Source: Paraspadella gotoi (taxonomy: Eukaryota > Chaetognatha). From it: a stretch of 64,000 nt of DNA. Location: the NCBI GenBank assembly GCA_051294375.1, contig CM119270.1, positions 897,238 through 961,237 of the forward strand, written 5' to 3'. The stretch's first letter is position 1; each line of letters starts with the position of its first letter. Below, one piece after another: positions 61,806-64,000 of this stretch. The translations under genes were made by a program, and so were the position numbers. The notes under the pieces were generated by a model. That model made no database searches and was not told the origin of the DNA. It saw nothing but the letters and a program-made list of their open reading frames with translations.

Positions 61806-64000
61806 ATGTCTACGAAGACAGATCTGATGGAGCGATCAAAGTAAGTCGGAGGAATTACGATGGGCATCGGAGATAATTTTTAGAAATTGTTAAAACAAAG
61901 TTCATCAGTAGGGTTAAGTTGTTTGTAAACGTTCTCTCTTTTTAGTTTTGTGAAGAGCCAAATAACATTCAACAATCGCATTTATGTTTCAAACCGCTTA
62001 GTACTCTACTCTCAACGATTAGTACTTTTTTTTTATTCCTACAATATGTAAAGATCACAGAGGAAAACAAATTCTAAGCTAAATTCTTTAATTCCCTTTA
62101 AAGTCCCGACGCTCCGACGGCCTTCGACGTCGGAGCCCTCAACTCCCCACTCGAGGACGACCTGGTGCAAGAGGCCTTAAGGAAAGGGACCGATCTCCGC
62201 CAATACTCCAAGCAGATCGAGCAAGAGCTTCAAGACGTCGAGAATGCCTCCATCTCTGGTTCCAAAAAAATAGCCTTTTTATTTTCTTTCCTTTATTTAT
62301 ATTTTGACTCCTCTTCCCTCTTTATCCCCAGACTTCATCAAGGAGGCCTCCAATATCGCCAGCCTCCACGAACAGATCTGCTCCGTGGACGGGATCCTCG
62401 GCCGCATGGAGAGCATGCTCCACGGTTTCCAGGAGGATCTGGGAAACATTTCCTCGCAGATCCAAACTCTGCAGCAGCAGTCGGTCAACATGAACCTCCG
62501 CCTGAAGAATCGCCAGGCGGTGAAGGGAGAGTTGAGCCAATTCGTGGACGAGATGGTCATCGGCGACACTCTCGTCGAGGCCATCCTCGAGCTGCCCGTC
62601 ACGGACCGGGCTTTTCTCGAGAACCTTCACGAACTCCATCACAAGATAAACTTCGCCAAGGAACAGTCCTTCAAGGAGGCCCGGTCCTGCGGCGATATCA
62701 AGGACGTGCTGGAGAAGCTCAAATTCAAGGCCGTCGCTAAGATTCGCGAGTTTTTGCTGGGAAAGATCGCGGCCTTCAAGAAGCCGATGGCTAATTACCA
62801 GGTGAAGGAAGAGATATTGTGTGGCAGCAAGACTTAAAGCTGCCTCACTGCTGTCCGTCCTCAGCCTCGTCTCAATAGCTGAGCAGGCTAAATCATCTGT
62901 CTCCATCATCTGTCTCCATGATTGCAACCGTTCCTCTCGGGTTCAATCCCTGGGTATCCCGGTTCTGGCTTAAATGTGACGGAGCCGGTCACTGAAAGTC
63001 CGCAGCCCGTACGCCCGTTGGTGAGATACCCCGCGCCCTGGGTATCACAGGCAATCCTCCCGTTGCCATAATAGCACTTTTTTCAAAATTTAAATAGATT
63101 TCGAGCTCTTCAATTTTATCGACATATAGTAGTAATTTAAAACAACAGTATCGCCTTACTGGATAGCTAAAACTCACTGACAGCGTCGAAACTCTCCTCC
63201 TCTCAAAATATACTAAGCCGGACACGGAAGCGATTGTGTTCTGCTTTCCAAATGAGGAAGCCAATAGCCGTTTCATTATCCGTCCGATTATTTCCTCACT
63301 CACTATATTCCTCTTGATAGTTAAATTAGTTATTTTATATTAACTTCATTATTTCAAAACCCCCCCCTTTTCTCCCAGGTCCCCCAAAACGCCCTCCTCA
63401 AATCCCGCTTCTTCTTCGAGTTCCTCCTCGCCCATCAACGCGACGTCGCCAAGGAGATCAAGGAAGAGTACGTGGACACTCTCTCCAAAGTCTACTACTC
63501 CTACTTCAAGAGCTACCTCTCCCGCTTGACCCGGCTCCAGTTCGAGGAGGCGCCGGACCGTGACGACCTTCTGGGCGTGGAGGAAGGCGCCAAGCGAAGC
63601 CTCTTCGCCGCCAAGCCCGTCCTCAAGAACCGCTCCACCATCTTCACGCTGGAGTCGCGCGGGGAGGTGCTCGGGGAGGTGGAGGCGCCCATCATCGTGC
63701 CCCACGCCGCCGCGGATAACAAGACCAAGTGAAGGGGATTGACTGGAACCTGAGAAAATGGTTTTTAAAACTAACATAAGATCAAAAATCAAAATCCAGA
63801 TATCCCTTCGAGGCCCTCTTCCGCAGTCACCAATACGCCGTCCTGGACAATTGCTGCAGGGAATACCTTTTCCTCTGCGACTTTTTCATGGTGACGCCGT
63901 CGTCGTCTCAGGCTTTCGATCTTTTCACCGACGTCTTCGATCGAACCCTCGCCGTCTTCCTCAAACACGTGGACGGATTCACGTCGGAGACTTACGACAC
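61806..64000 (+). CDS. VPS52: VPS52, GARP/EARP tethering subunit (3' end outside window)
   Basis: Exons 61806-61840, 62104-62258, 62332-62801, 63379-63728 and 63800 to beyond 64000 give about 403 residues in the window (family about 720). VPS52 is a core subunit of the GARP and EARP complexes that tether endosome-derived vesicles at the trans-Golgi and recycling endosomes. The short first exon ends MERSN. Then come LEDDLVQEALRKGTDLRQYSKQIE, a coiled coil with ASNIASLHEQI and MNLRLKNRQAVKGEL, KAVAKIREFLLGKI, YVDTLSKVYYSYFKSYLSRL, LKNRSTIFTL and YPFEALFRSHQYAVLDNCCREYLF. The last donor overlaps an in-frame TGA (AA|GTGAAG), and phases confirm the splice. Intron 3 carries a SINE. Confidence 0.94.
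62865..63075 (+). mobile_element. tRNA-derived SINE in VPS52 intron 3
   Basis: Box A-like TAGCTGAGCAGGC, box B CGGGTTCAATCCC, and a body ending GGTATCACAGGC and CCCGTTGCCATAATAGC. The tail matches the SINE at 27085-27325. Confidence 0.65.

Overview
This window is nuclear DNA of an animal. It holds intron-bearing genes with GT-AG introns for a set of metazoan proteins: Integrator subunit 3, an LHFPL6-type tetraspan, AAK1/BMP2K kinase, NSMCE1, cardiolipin synthase, p70 S6 kinase, BUB1, MRPL15, CACUL1 and VPS52. Exons are GC-rich at third codon positions, while introns and spacers are AT-rich and full of simple repeats. I cannot name the species. An invertebrate, possibly an early-branching animal, is a guess from the short introns, dense packing and SINE/Penelope-like debris. 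Two N gaps (13264-13288, 59227-59236), an unmerged near-duplicate next to the first gap, and three one-base reading-frame breaks in otherwise intact genes suggest a draft, incompletely polished assembly.

Layout. From 1 to about 18.9 kb the window is gene-poor. It has a large inverted-repeat element (about 0.9-4.85 kb), 6 kb with no recognisable gene, an AT-rich block running into a duplicated CpG-rich promoter-like segment and a gap, a dispersed composite repeat with a tRNA-derived SINE, GA/CT microsatellites, and a few weak exon candidates. From 18,996 to the right edge it is gene-dense. Twelve consecutive genes lie on the + strand with gaps of roughly 0.25-1.5 kb: INTS3 (with a fused ePHD zinc finger), LHFPL6, AAK1-like, NSMCE1, two tandem CRLS1 copies, an unidentified C2H2-like zinc-finger gene, RPS6KB, BUB1, MRPL15, CACUL1 and VPS52 (cut by the window end). 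I saw no convincing minus-strand gene.

The genes do not form one pathway. They cover snRNA/mRNA 3'-end processing (INTS3), endocytosis and endosome-to-Golgi traffic (AAK1, VPS52), genome maintenance and mitosis (NSMCE1, BUB1, CACUL1), growth signalling (S6K) and mitochondria (CRLS1 x2, MRPL15). The most unusual points are the INTS3-ePHD fusion, the strict co-orientation, the CRLS1 duplication with a copy-specific intron and a homogenised last exon, the hammerhead-like Penelope remnants, and tandem repeats that start flush at splice sites.
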